A program made the translations under genes and the position numbers. A stretch of 64,000 nt of DNA from JBHJHP01 sp042219825 (lineage in GTDB: Bacteria; Bacteroidota; Bacteroidia; Bacteroidales; UBA5342), in NCBI RefSeq assembly GCF_042219825.1, contig NZ_JBHJHQ010000006.1, positions 439,183 through 503,182 of the forward strand. The letters run 5' to 3'. Each line of letters begins with the position of its first letter. Position 1 is the first letter of the stretch. The notes beneath the pieces were generated by a model that saw only the letters and a list, made by a program, of their open reading frames with translations, did not search any database and was not told where the DNA came from. Shown here in pieces: positions 9,096-19,400 of this stretch.

Positions 9096-9347
9096 ATGTC
9101 AGTATTACCAAAACGACACCTCGCCAAAGCAATAACATGGAGAATTATAGCATCGTTAACTACGTTTATAATTGGTTGGATTGTAACAGGAAATCTTGAT
9201 TTTGGAATGGCTATCGGTGCTGCTGATGTTATTATTAAGCTGGTGCTTTATTATCTTCATGAACGTGCCTGGTATCATTCCAGCTACGGAGTGATTAATG
9301 ATGGAGAACATCTTACAAAACCGTTATTTCGCAAAAAGAGAAAGTGA
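9096..9347 (+). CDS. DUF2061 membrane protein
   Basis: An 83-residue protein covering the whole DUF2061 pattern: KRHLAKAITWRIIASLTTFIIG, GNLDFGMAIGAADVIIKLVLYYLHERAW. It has two predicted membrane helices. In other bacteria this domain sits alone or next to sulfate-assimilation genes; no such genes are nearby. Function is unknown. Confidence 0.87.
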   Translation: MSVLPKRHLAKAITWRIIASLTTFIIGWIVTGNLDFGMAIGAADVIIKLVLYYLHERAWYHSSYGVINDGEHLTKPLFRKKRK

Positions 9348-10108
9348 TTAAATCTAAGGATTAATTGGAGAACTGGAGGGAACGTTACCCTGTTTTTATT
9401 AATCTGGTTATCAGATAATTGTCTTTTTGAAAAATAGTAAAGCTCCCGAATTCCCACCTGGATTTACACAAAATACGCTTCAGTTTGCTTCAGTTTGCTT
9501 CAATTTGCAGTTCAAATTTAGAAAATTTATCATCTGCAAGAAAAACTTTTCCTTGATAATATTTATAAGGGATGTTTGATATACCTTATAAACTCAAATG
9601 ATAAATTCCATGTCTAATATGTTTGTGAATTTTAAAATTGTCAAACAAATACCTGAATTAAAAATTGCAAGCGGTTCTTAATCTGATGACCGGGTAGAAT
9701 TACTGTAATATGAAATGGTTTGGTTATGGGTATAAATACTGTTTTTATATATAAACTGAAGTCGTAAATTTATTATCATGAAAGTTTTATACTATCAGTT
9801 TGATAGAAAATAAAACTTTTGTTGTTAAATGTATCAAAGATCAGTAGGGTATATGTCAAACTACAAAAATTATAATTCTTGTTAAACTTAACTTAGCTAT
9901 AAGTGTTATAAAATAAATAGGATATTAAAATGTACAACTGGTTCAGAATAGCGAATTATCTTTTGCATAATTAATATCCATTTTTGTGTAAGGACAATAC
10001 TATGGAACTTAGCCTCTTGGCATCATATTGGTGACGGAGACTTCTCTCTTAAACAAAACAACTCAGTATCTCACTAAATCAAATTATTAACCTTTAATAT
10101 TATTTCGT
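9348..10108. other. AT-rich intergenic region, no gene seen
   Basis: This 761-base gap has no open frame that looks coding. It holds a short direct repeat of a 10-base unit (CAGTTTGCTT, two exact copies and one near copy, 9481-9508) and the long hairpin at 9781-9825. The rest is AT-rich and may hold the promoter and leader of the T9SS gene at 10109. Confidence 0.5.
9781..9825 (+). repeat. Long AT-rich hairpin, terminator-like
   Basis: AAAGTTTTA and TATCA on the left arm pair with TGATA and TAAAACTTT on the right arm across a three-base centre; a T-rich stretch follows. It could be a terminator, but the nearest upstream gene ends more than 400 bases away, so a leader or regulatory structure is also possible. 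Confidence 0.45.
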
Positions 10109-10882
10109 ATGAAACGTTTCAGACTTTTTTTTGTATTAGCAATGGTATTTGCATTTCAGGAGGCATTACCAAATGGACTAAATTGTACCACGACAGTAGG
10201 ATATTGGAAAAACCATACTGGTGATCATGAATGGGCAGTTTTAGGTAAATCAGATGATCCTGCGGATGGAACAAATAGACCTTTCTATCTCAGCGGTGCG
10301 TCCTGGCTTGAAGTGCTTAATACATCACCAAGAGGAAATGCGTATTATATTTTAGCTCATCAGTATATTGCGGCAACTTTAAACAGATTTCGTGGAGCAA
10401 TTACAAATGAAGAAGTATATAATGCTTGGCATGCGACTGCTGATATTATTTGGCAAGTAACACCGGATGATGTAAAGAACGACAGGGAACTCAGAGCACA
10501 GTTTATTGATTTAGCAGAAATTCTTGATAACTATAATAATGGTCTTGTGGATGGGATTCCTCACTGTGATGATTTTCTCCAGGAAAAGTCCCAGGCAATG
10601 GAAGCTGATGTTATGGAATCAACTGTATCAATTCAAAATTCACCGAATCCATTTAAATCTTCTACAACATTTTCTTTCAATTTACCGGAAGCCGGTGAAG
10701 TAACTTTGACAGTTTTATCTCTCTCAGGTCAGGAAATAGAAGTTGTTACAAAAGGATTTTACTTTGCCGGTGAAAATCAAATTAACTGGCAGTCTCCACA
10801 GAACTTGTCACCAGGATTTTATCTCTATAGGCTACAAGCCGGTAAAGATGTCGTTATTAATAAGATGCTCATTAATAAGTAA
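10109..10882 (+). CDS. T9SS cargo protein with N-terminal YWKNH motif
   Basis: A 257-residue secreted protein with a signal peptide (about 1-22). The mature part begins NCTTTVGYWKNHTGDHEW, a Cys-GYWKNH motif seen at the start of an uncharacterised domain in several unrelated bacteria. A helical domain follows to about residue 165 (WLEVLNTSPRGNAYYILAHQYIAATLNRF...). Residues 175-257 are a typical T9SS type A sorting domain: NSPNPFKSSTTFSFNLPEAG, LTVLSLSGQEIE, LSPGFYLYRLQAG, VINKMLINK. It should be exported through the outer membrane and attached or released. Function is unknown. Confidence 0.85.
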   Translation: MKRFRLFFVLAMVFAFQEALPNGLNCTTTVGYWKNHTGDHEWAVLGKSDDPADGTNRPFYLSGASWLEVLNTSPRGNAYYILAHQYIAATLNRFRGAITNEEVYNAWHATADIIWQVTPDDVKNDRELRAQFIDLAEILDNYNNGLVDGIPHCDDFLQEKSQAMEADVMESTVSIQNSPNPFKSSTTFSFNLPEAGEVTLTVLSLSGQEIEVVTKGFYFAGENQINWQSPQNLSPGFYLYRLQAGKDVVINKMLINK

Positions 10883-10908
10883 AATTATTTAAGACATATT
10901 CATACGAA

Positions 10909-10940
10909 AGGCTGTTCAAATTTTTGGACAGCCTTTTATT
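10909..10940 (+). terminator. Terminator of the YWKNH/T9SS gene
   Basis: GGCTGTTC pairs with GGACAGCC across an A/T loop and is followed by TTTTATTT, 27 bases past the stop. Confidence 0.85.
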
Positions 10941-11256
10941 TCCTTTAGGTTCTTTGTATATTTCGTAATTTGGTTATAAAAAATGATTTTGAGATTATAG
11001 AAATATTTTCAGTTAGGTTATAAACTTATTTATTGAATCAGATGTTTATTATACTAAGTTAAATATATAACTGATTTGGGTCCTGATTATTCAGAATAAC
11101 TGTATAATCATACGTACTGAAAACTCACAATTTAGTTTTAAGGATATCTGGATTGTATATTATTCTTTAACTCTCTCCATTTACTTCAATAATCTAAAAC
11201 ACATCTTAATTATATGCATTTATGTGTTTTTCATTAACATAATTAGAGAAAGTAAG
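10941..11256. other. AT-rich intergenic region, no gene seen
   Basis: I find no coding frame and no clear signal here apart from general AT richness. It probably contains the promoter for the methyltransferase gene. Confidence 0.4.
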
Positions 11257-11898
11257 ATGAAGCTATTATTTCCGCCAGAAAATTTAGTGGCTCGTACATC
11301 GGAGGTTGACTATGCAAACTGGAATTATCAGTTTTTGATAAAATATATTCAACGCTATCGATTTAAAAGCATAATAAAGCTTATTGGGGATAGAAAATTT
11401 AACAATCTCCTGGAGGCAGGCACAGGAAGTGGTATATTTCTTCCCGAGCTAAAACGACACTGCAATAATCTTTATGCATGTGATATTCATGATCGCATAG
11501 ATGTAGTAAGTGATCTAGCCAGTAAATGTAATTTGGATAACTGTTTTATATCAAAACAAAGTATTCAGGAGACCAGCTATCCCGATAATTATTTTGATGG
11601 CATTGTTGCAATAAGTACACTTGAATTTGTTGACGATTTAAGAGCTTCCATAGCAGAAATTAGGAGAATTCTGTCCCCGGATGGTCATTTCTATACCATA
11701 TGCCCAATGGAAAGCAGTTTTCTTGATATCTTTCTGTCATTTTATACCGACAAAAAACCGGAAGAAGAATTTGGAAATGCAAGACAGTTCGTAACAAATG
11801 AATTGGAAAGCAACTTCAAAATGGTTAAAAAAGGAACTATGAATAAGTTATCCGGAAGTCTGTTCCCTGTTTATACCTATTATGATTTGAAGAAATAA
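11257..11898 (+). CDS. SAM-dependent class I methyltransferase
   Basis: The start is put at the internal ATG (MKLLFPPENLVARTS...), preceded by AGAGAAAG, giving 213 residues; the reading upstream of it looks non-coding. Motif I is LLEAGTGSGIFLPEL, the ribose-binding acid lies in LYACDIHD, motif II/III is YFDGIVAISTLEFV, and LSPDGHFYTICPM follows. This is the Methyltransf_11 type. The acceptor is unknown. No operon partner is evident. Confidence 0.85.
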   Translation: MKLLFPPENLVARTSEVDYANWNYQFLIKYIQRYRFKSIIKLIGDRKFNNLLEAGTGSGIFLPELKRHCNNLYACDIHDRIDVVSDLASKCNLDNCFISKQSIQETSYPDNYFDGIVAISTLEFVDDLRASIAEIRRILSPDGHFYTICPMESSFLDIFLSFYTDKKPEEEFGNARQFVTNELESNFKMVKKGTMNKLSGSLFPVYTYYDLKK

Positions 11899-12035
11899 TT
11901 TTATTATCTAAAAAGGGGGGTATCTACAGATATAGATTATCTGTGTTATCCTAAAAAAATCTAATAGAATTCGAATTGAACATAAAGGATTTTTGTTCTG
12001 TTATTTTTAATAGGTCTACATTAATCTAATATGTC

Positions 12036-13678
12036 ATGCTAAAATCCAATACTTTATTCAATCTGCTACTGATATGCTTATTAACTGTTTCAACTCAATT
12101 ACCTGGACAAATAAAGTCAACTTCTAATATTAATATTGAAACACTACGGATCATTAATGATGTGAACCTTGGTGTTCTGCCATCTATGCATCGCAAAAAC
12201 AACCTTAAAGGAGATGATGCTCAAAATATCCATGCTGATCAATATAAAAATGATTTAAACCATGTTATCATAAAAAAAGTTCAAAATGACAATGGATATC
12301 AGCTGGATAGTATTTTATATATGAAATGGGATACCTTAACTAATTCGTTTGCAATTCAACAGTCAAAAAAGGAATATGTCTATTTAACTTCAGAAAATCT
12401 TGAAATTGAAATATCTTATAGATGGGATAGTGATGCTGTTCAATGGGTCGGTACGAGCAAAATTCAAAATAAATACAATGATTTAGAGGAAATTATTGAA
12501 TGGACATTCTCCAGTTGGGATGTCTCATTAAATGAATGGGTATATAGTAGTAAATACGAAAATTCGTATGATGAAAATGGAAATAGGGTAATGCATGTAG
12601 ATTATGCATGGAATATAGATACCGGGACATGGTCAGCTGTTTACAAATATGAAGATACCTATGATGAATATGGGAACAAGAAAGATGAACGTTCTTATTA
12701 TTGGAACGTTAGCTCCGAATCGTGGATCGCTAGTCAAAGGTTTCAGTATTCTTACAGAGAAAAAGGGAAATATGATTGGTTAATTAAATATGCCAGGGAT
12801 TCAGAACTTGAAGATTGGGTTGAGGTTGAAAAAACTGAAAATTTTTATGACGAAGCTAATTATTTAATTGGTCGAAATATTTATGTATGGGACGAAACGG
12901 TTAATGAGGATAATTGGACACTGATAATTAAGTATGATTTCACCAATAATTCTGATGGTAATGTAATCCATAGCGAAAGGCTAAATTGGGATTACAATTC
13001 AGAAACATGGATACCTTCCAATAAATCAGACAATAGTATTAATAAGAATGGACAGGTGTATGAATCAATAACTTATAGTTGGTCAGAAGGGACAAATAAA
13101 TGGAATGAGTTCATAAAAATTGAATCTTCTTATGATGCGTTTGGTAATCCGATTTCATTTATAACTTACTTTTGGAGTGATTTAACAAGTGATTGGGAAG
13201 GTTCCGAAAAGGATGAAAATGCTTACGATGAATCAGGAATTTAACAATGGATTCATATTATGTTTGGGATTCAATGAAAGATATCTGGTCAGGCGTATAT
13301 AAAAGTGAATATGTTTTTGATGAAAATGGTCTTATAATTTCAGGACTATCTTATGACTGGAATACTAATGAAAACGACTGGACAACCGGTACAAAGTCAG
13401 ACTGGTTTTACAGTTTAAAAGAAACAACACGTTTGAATAACAGGGAATTTACACCCCTGAATTTTTACCCTAATCCTGCTCACGATGAAATTCAATTAAA
13501 CTTAAAAGGTGATTCCGGTTTGCTAAGCATTTACAACCTTTCGGGTAAGAGGTTATCCCAAAACGCATATTTCGGCTCCAATCCTAATATTGATATTTCA
13601 AATCTTACTAAAGGCGTCTATATCATTGAAATAGTACAGGATGGGAAACTGGTTCGAAGCAAGTTTGTGAAGAAATAA
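12036..13678 (+). pseudogene. Trp-rich repeat T9SS surface protein, split by one frameshift
   Basis: Two adjacent frames (12036-13244 and 13247-13678) together encode one protein of about 547 residues. It has a signal peptide (about 1-25) and then some 10-11 degenerate repeats of about 38-40 residues with the pattern YDExGN...(Y/W)xW...W. A T9SS sorting domain closes it (FYPNPAHDEIQLNL, LSIYNLSGKRL, LTKGVYIIEIVQDGK, KFVKK). The first frame stops inside a repeat (AYDESGI) and the second resumes the same repeat (DSYYVWDS), so one base appears lost near the T run at 13240-13242. It may be a true mutation, phase variation or a sequencing error. Without the second half the product lacks its secretion signal for T9SS. 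Confidence 0.8.
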
Positions 13679-13921
13679 ATGGTGCGAATCAAAAATATTT
13701 AAGCTTTTTATTTTGTTATACCTTTTACTTTTGCTCAAATCGAATTCGGTTCATAGGTAAAAACCCTACCTATTCTTAAGTATTCCTTTTGCGTACAAAT
13801 ACCAATTGAAAGAATATCCCTATAACCGTAAATTTATAATCTGTTTGAATTAGCGCCTACGATTTCGATAATTGAGATCAAGATTTAAAAGTTTGAATAT
13901 CTCATACTTAATATATGAATT

Positions 13922-14110
13922 ATGAATAAAACCATTACTTCATTAATCGTAGCTTTGTTAGCAAGCTTGAGTGTTTTTGAACAGGTTTCTTTAAGTACAC
14001 TCTTCCCTTTCATTTTAACGGCAATTCTACTGATAGCAATGCGTTTGTTCAGCAAGCGGCCTGAGTTTCTTTTACAGCACGTGTACATTTACTATAAAAG
14101 CAACAAGTGA
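13922..14110 (+). CDS. Possible small membrane protein
   Basis: A 62-residue frame with one or two hydrophobic segments (SLIVALLASLSVFEQ, FPFILTAILLIAMRLF) followed by a basic tail. It lies about 80 bases upstream of the glycosyltransferase gene on the same strand. There is no clear ribosome binding site and I recognise no family, so it could be a chance frame. The opposite strand is also open here, which weakens the case. Confidence 0.3.
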   Translation: MNKTITSLIVALLASLSVFEQVSLSTLFPFILTAILLIAMRLFSKRPEFLLQHVYIYYKSNK

Positions 14111-14192
14111 TTTGAAAGCATCTTTAGTCTAAGGGCAGACTTTCGATGAAATGTTTGAGTATTGAAGAAAAAATATTTAAAAAATGTCTATG

Positions 14193-14846
14193 ATGAAAAT
14201 ATCAGTTATTACGCCATCCATCAAATATGATCGATTATTGGATCTAACAATAGATTCAATTGTAAATCAAACTTACAGCAACGTTGAGCATATACTTGCT
14301 TGTTATAAATCAACGGTTAATACTGAAGAACTTCCCTTAGATCTTCATGATGTAAACAACCTGAAAGTCAGTTTAATAAAGGATAGTTTTTATGAAGGTA
14401 TGATGAAAATTATACATGAAACAGAAGGTGAAATACTTTGCATTTTGAATCCTGGAGAAGTTTTATATGATTCCAGTACTTTGTCCCGAATTGTCAATAG
14501 CTTTCAAAAAAGGAATTGCAATCTGATATACGGTAAAAACATGCTGTATAACGGGAGTAATAACCTGAGTTCCATCTTTTCCCTTCGGATATCAAAAAAC
14601 AGGAAATGGCAAGTACCATTTGGTGACATGCCTTTGTATACAGCGATATTTATTAAAAGGGAATTGTTGCTGAAAATGGGGATTCTGTCAGGGAAACAAA
14701 AATTTAGCAGTGAATATGAACTTTACCGTTTATTGAGTTTGCAACCTGATGTAATGCCATATTACATGGATACATACGCTTACCTGAGGAATTCAAATTC
14801 TTTCAGAATGGAATCCGGAAGGGTAGGTCAAAACCTGACCGCATAA
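14193..14846 (+). CDS. Short family 2 glycosyltransferase-like protein
   Basis: Starting at MKISVITPS (the fourth codon of the longest reading), the protein has 217 residues. It begins like GT2 enzymes (ISVITPSIKYDRLLDLTIDSIVNQTYSNVEHI), and the segment ILNPGEVLYDSSTLSRIV stands where GT2 enzymes have LN(S/A)DDxY. The DxD-type metal-binding pair is thus replaced by PGE. It resembles WcaE-like transferases but is short and has no obvious polysaccharide genes nearby. It may be inactive or use a different metal site. Confidence 0.7.
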   Translation: MKISVITPSIKYDRLLDLTIDSIVNQTYSNVEHILACYKSTVNTEELPLDLHDVNNLKVSLIKDSFYEGMMKIIHETEGEILCILNPGEVLYDSSTLSRIVNSFQKRNCNLIYGKNMLYNGSNNLSSIFSLRISKNRKWQVPFGDMPLYTAIFIKRELLLKMGILSGKQKFSSEYELYRLLSLQPDVMPYYMDTYAYLRNSNSFRMESGRVGQNLTA

Positions 14847-14927
14847 TCTATCATAATAATCTGGTGAATTGTAATAGCGGTGTGTAAAGAATAACAGAAT
14901 TGGTAATACTAAATAAGCATTCACACG

Positions 14928-14960
14928 AAAAGAGGTTGAATTTCATTTCAATCTCTTTTT
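14928..14960. terminator. Bidirectional terminator
   Basis: AAAGAGGTTGAA pairs with TTCAATCTCTTT with A and T tracts on either side. It lies about 80 bases past the glycosyltransferase stop and could serve both strands. Confidence 0.75.
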
Positions 14961-14986
14961 ATTTTAAATAATAAACCAATTTGTGT

Positions 14987-15130
14987 TTAGTCACCGAAAT
15001 ATAGGGTATGTTCGGCTAAATTCGTTTTTAAATCAACAAAGGTTCCCTTGATTATGGTTTTCAATTCCTTAATTTCAGGTTTTGATAAATAGGAGGGAAG
15101 GTCGATTCCAAAAGTTTCAATGTGGTACTG
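14987..15130 (-). pseudogene. Possible C-terminal gene remnant
   Basis: The minus strand has an open frame of 47 codons without a start codon, ending ...KTNLAEHTLYFGD and a TAA at 14987. It contains HIETFGIDLPSYLSKPE, which looks like real protein. An in-frame stop precedes it at 15131-15133. It lies between the disulfide-generator gene and the terminator at 14.93 kb. It may be the tail of a decayed gene; I cannot assign a family. Confidence 0.3.
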
Positions 15131-15154
15131 TTATTCAATGCATTTAGGCTCAAT

Positions 15155-16354
15155 TCACTTTTTAGGAATCCCCAGACTTTTCTGAAGAATGCTTACAAGA
15201 TCGTCTGCATTATATGGTTCCGGAATAATCCATTTTGAACCATAAATCAGTTTGGGTATTGCGCCCCGGCCATTCTGCAGGGTTTGTCCAAACAGTTGCA
15301 CACTGCTTTGTAAAAACCGCTCAATCCATGGATCAGCCAGGGCAGCCTCAAGCTTTTCAGGACCCACAATGTCAGCAGCTTTCATCATAACTTCTTCAAG
15401 CGTTCTTGGACGCCAACGGTTGCCTGAATCAAAGGTGAACATCCAGCTTTCAAACATGGAGAAAGCTTCCGGATTTGCGCGCCATACAGCTAATCCGATT
15501 TTTGCCAGTTCACAGGAATTTTTAAAGTTTGTTGTACTGACCGGAATAAAAGGATTACAGCTATGTTCTAATGGTGTTGGGCGCAGTACAAATGCAAGTT
15601 TACCGTTATACTGCCGAACGGCCTCATTCAACATAAAGTGTAATTTCTGACAGTGTGAACACTGATAATCAAAAAGCAAGGTAACCTTGTACGGTGCATC
15701 TGGTGAACCAATTATGGGTACTTTTCTATAATCAGTTTTTAAGGTATATTCCTGCGTATTGCTGTCGTGAACATCAGCAGACGGCGTATTTGCGAACTGA
15801 AATACTGTTACAAATCCAGATATAATCAGGCCGGTCAGCATAATTAGAACTATGCGTTTAGATTTCAGCAGGTGCTTTTCTTTTTGGGTTGTTTCATAGG
15901 CTTTAAATGCTCTCCGGATTATTACAAACGATAATAAAACGCCTGTAATGTGAGTCGTCATACAATACATACAGAAACTTCCGATGATCCATTTTTGTAA
16001 TACGGTAAACCAGATTGCGCTGCCAATAATCACACCTCCCAGAAGTGTCATTACACTCCATGACGTGCGTCGAACTGATAATTCAGTGGTAGAACTTATG
16101 TTTAAACCGGCTACAAACATGGCAAGGTAGACCCCCAGTGCCATGCCGCTAACAGGAATAAGGCCTGCCAGCGTTGACCAGCGACTACTTAATACCTGAT
16201 CGCAGGAGCTGCCAATGCCACATCCCGGCATTGCTCCTTCAGTAAAATAGTGCCAGCTTAAAATAAGACTTAAACCAATGGCCAGTACGTTAAGCCCGGT
16301 AAATAGTAGTCGCCAGAACGGCCAGTTATTTTTATCCTGAGAATATTGGATCAT
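15155..16354 (-). CDS. VKOR-DsbA fusion, disulfide bond generator
   Basis: A 399-residue membrane protein. Residues 1-150 are a vitamin K epoxide reductase domain: about four helices, loop cysteines Cys45 and Cys51 (PGCGIGSSCDQV), and the active CxxC at Cys128-Cys131 (SFCMYCMTTH). After another helix (about 168-187) comes a periplasmic thioredoxin-fold domain of DsbA type with Cys232-SH-Cys235 in FDYQCSHCQKLH and a later AIPKLIYG cis-Pro loop. Such fusions oxidise exported proteins and pass electrons to quinone. The gene begins 89 bases downstream of the cysteine-rich GH54 enzyme gene on the same strand, so it may serve that enzyme. Confidence 0.92.
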   Translation of the reverse strand: MIQYSQDKNNWPFWRLLFTGLNVLAIGLSLILSWHYFTEGAMPGCGIGSSCDQVLSSRWSTLAGLIPVSGMALGVYLAMFVAGLNISSTTELSVRRTSWSVMTLLGGVIIGSAIWFTVLQKWIIGSFCMYCMTTHITGVLLSFVIIRRAFKAYETTQKEKHLLKSKRIVLIMLTGLIISGFVTVFQFANTPSADVHDSNTQEYTLKTDYRKVPIIGSPDAPYKVTLLFDYQCSHCQKLHFMLNEAVRQYNGKLAFVLRPTPLEHSCNPFIPVSTTNFKNSCELAKIGLAVWRANPEAFSMFESWMFTFDSGNRWRPRTLEEVMMKAADIVGPEKLEAALADPWIERFLQSSVQLFGQTLQNGRGAIPKLIYGSKWIIPEPYNADDLVSILQKSLGIPKK

Positions 16355-16443
16355 TGCACCTTCTTCTTTTAAACAGAACTCCGCTGCTATAAGGGAGAAC
16401 GATATGCAGCGGAGTTCTTGTATCTTATCAATGATAATTGTAA

Positions 16444-19400
16444 TTAATACTGATTTGGTTCTCCCGGAGTTGGAATATTGCTGGCAATAATGGTTCCAAT
16501 CTCATGATTTTTAACCAAAGGTTTTGAAAATGTGATCCCTGTACCAGAAACCGGTTCTTCATTATTATGCATGTTCTTTAGCGGCGCAGAAACCGTGATA
16601 AAGATACCTGGACCATTATCATTATTGTTGTTGCGACGGAAGCGTCTGTTGGTGACTGACGCAACAACTGCTTTTTCGCTATTGGCACCACTGCCAATTG
16701 TGATGGTCTGACCTTCACTGAATCCATCCACGCTTTCAACCGGAACAACGGTATCACCTTCTTTTGTAGCTGTAGCTATGGCTGTTCCACCGGCTGTACC
16801 AATAAGAGCAATAGTAGCTATTTCACTTTCGCTGCCACTTCCGACAACAACCTTCTGGCCCGGAGTAAAATCGTTTACACCAGAGACTTTAAGGTTTTCA
16901 TCACCTTTAACAGAAGCAATTGCGATGGAGGTACTTATTTGTGTATGGAAATCACCGCAGTTACTGTCTTTATCAGCACCATCAGGATAACGACCTGTAC
17001 TGATATCCGGTAAGGATACGGAACCGCCACCAAACCAACGGAAGCTTCCCCTGCCGATAGGAGTAGGAGCAAAGCAGCCATATTCACGAGCCCCTGAAAC
17101 AGCCTGGTACCCTTCTGCCAGGTAAGGATCTACAAGCGCTCCGTAATTTAATCCGTCAACGATATTGTTTTCTGCATCGCGCAATACCATGCTGCCCGAA
17201 CGGGAAGAAAGAGCCGGGCCTCCGAACCATTGATCCGGATTGCGGGGTCCCTGGTAGCCTGCAGTTGTCACTTTTTGGTCAAGAACAACCTCTTCCATTT
17301 CATGGTCATTAGCCAGAGGTTTATCCAATTTGATGTTAGTATGCAGTGCCAGTACAGGTTCATTGCTTGAATGATCAAATTTAGATTTTGGTTCAAAGCT
17401 GATCCCTGTTCCCCAGGCACTAAACGGCATGTTAGACGCATGATCGAATTTCAACGGTTCTTCTAATTCAAGACCGGTTCCCGGGTTATCATTTTCGCCT
17501 AATGGTCCGGCAAATGTGCTGCGGGAAGAAGCTGTTCCAACACTTTTAACAACGACCCATTCTATTCCATGGCCTTCACTATCGATATCCAGTCTGATTT
17601 TATCGCCAACAGAAATATTTTCTACAGAAGATACTTTAATGTTTGTGTCACCAGCTTTTGCATCCATCGAGAGCCAGGCCTGTGTTCCGGGCTTCCCAAC
17701 TTTGGTAATGGTCACCACTTCGTATTTTTCAACAGCAGTTCCAACCACAGGGTATTGCGCTCCGTAACCAATCGCCATTTTCTGGCCAACCTCGAATCCA
17801 TCTACGCTGTTAACAGAAATACTGTTTGAACCGGCAGGGAAGGTAACCACCGGTCCGTCGGGCACCGGTTGCCATATGTTGGTCTGACCCGGAGTACCCC
17901 GACGCCATCTCCGACGCGGATCGTTTTCGGGTTCAGCAGGAGTTGATATTCCTGCAATTCTCCTGATCTCTTTGTTTGAACCTGTGCCTATGATCACTTC
18001 ATCGCCAACAGACATTCCTTCTGTGCTTCGCACATAAATAGTTGATTCGCCTTTTTTTACCGGAACGGCTAACCCTGAATTGGAAAGTCCCAACAGGTAG
18101 AAACTGTGAGGCGCCAGTTCTGTTTTCTCCGGAATCTGAACTTTTGTAAAGACTGGCATTTGTGTGGCATGCTCCGTCAATGTCCAGTTTGAAATGTCAA
18201 CATTATCATTCCCTGAATTATAGAGTTCGATGAAGGTGTTTGTTGAGTTGGATCCATCGCTGACCCGGAACTCATTAATTTTTACAGGGCTCACATTTCT
18301 TACCTTTTCAATAGCAGTTTCTGACTGTGATTTTCCTTGTGTGGAACCTGTCCATTTTGCATTTCCAACCAGGTCACCATTAAATGCATCTGAACCTGAA
18401 GTGACCGTGAAGGTTGCACTTACACTGGCTCCCGGTGCAATTTTACCGGTAAATTTCTTCGTATCCTTTTCAGAGTTTAATGCCACAGACTTCCATCCTT
18501 TAGGTACTGATATACTCAATGTAAGATCTTTGATAGGTTCTCCGGTAGTGTTGGTAAATGTTACCGTAGTATTTTGAGATGAGTTAGGCGTAAAGGTTTG
18601 CAGACCTGGAGGCATACCTGTATTTGATGCCGGTGTAATACTTACCCGTTGTACATCGTATTTTACAGCCACAATATTAGCCTGGAGTTTTTGGTTTGTC
18701 TCTTTGGATGGAAACGTCCCGGGAGCTGTCATGGCAGCTTCGTAGAAAGTACCCTGTGAAGCGTTGCTGTTATCGCCACCGTTACCCAGAAGTATGGCAC
18801 CTTGCTTACGCATGGGGTCATAACTGCTTCTGTCATTAATGATCCGTTGTCCATCATACATCACCTGAAGATCGCCTTTTTGCGCATCTCCTCCCATTGA
18901 CCTCCAGTGGTGTGGTTCACCATCAGCTGTGGCCGTCACAAAACGCCAGCTGATACTGGGTAAGTCTGCACAGTATTTATCCCTTGGATCGGGATTAACA
19001 CAGCCCACCAGGTTATTTTCCTGATCTGTCATGATCCATGGTCCCTGATCCTGTCCGTGATACCAGTAGGGAGCATTACCGTAGTATGTGGTTTCCATGG
19101 TTCCGTCACCGTCATCCCGGCTGTCAGTTTCGGCATTACCATAATCGAAACAACAGCCATCGTTATAATGAAGACCATTAATCACCCAATACTGACCTTC
19201 GGCCTGATCATCCACTGCCGTTCCTTTGGTATCATTTAAACGAAGGCCCATTCCCGGCTCAATGAAAATACCATAAACTTTATGTCCCATAAGTGTAACA
19301 GGTGCCATATCTGCAATGGGAAGGCTGTTAAAACCGCCCATCATTGTCGGGGCACCGGTTCCGCCACGTGGAGCCTGTATCAGATGATTCTCCTTGCCTG

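Noticed and set aside
10015..10035. Second sigma-54 site (TGGCATCATATTGG)
   Set aside because: The spacing is one base short and GC at -12 is missing.
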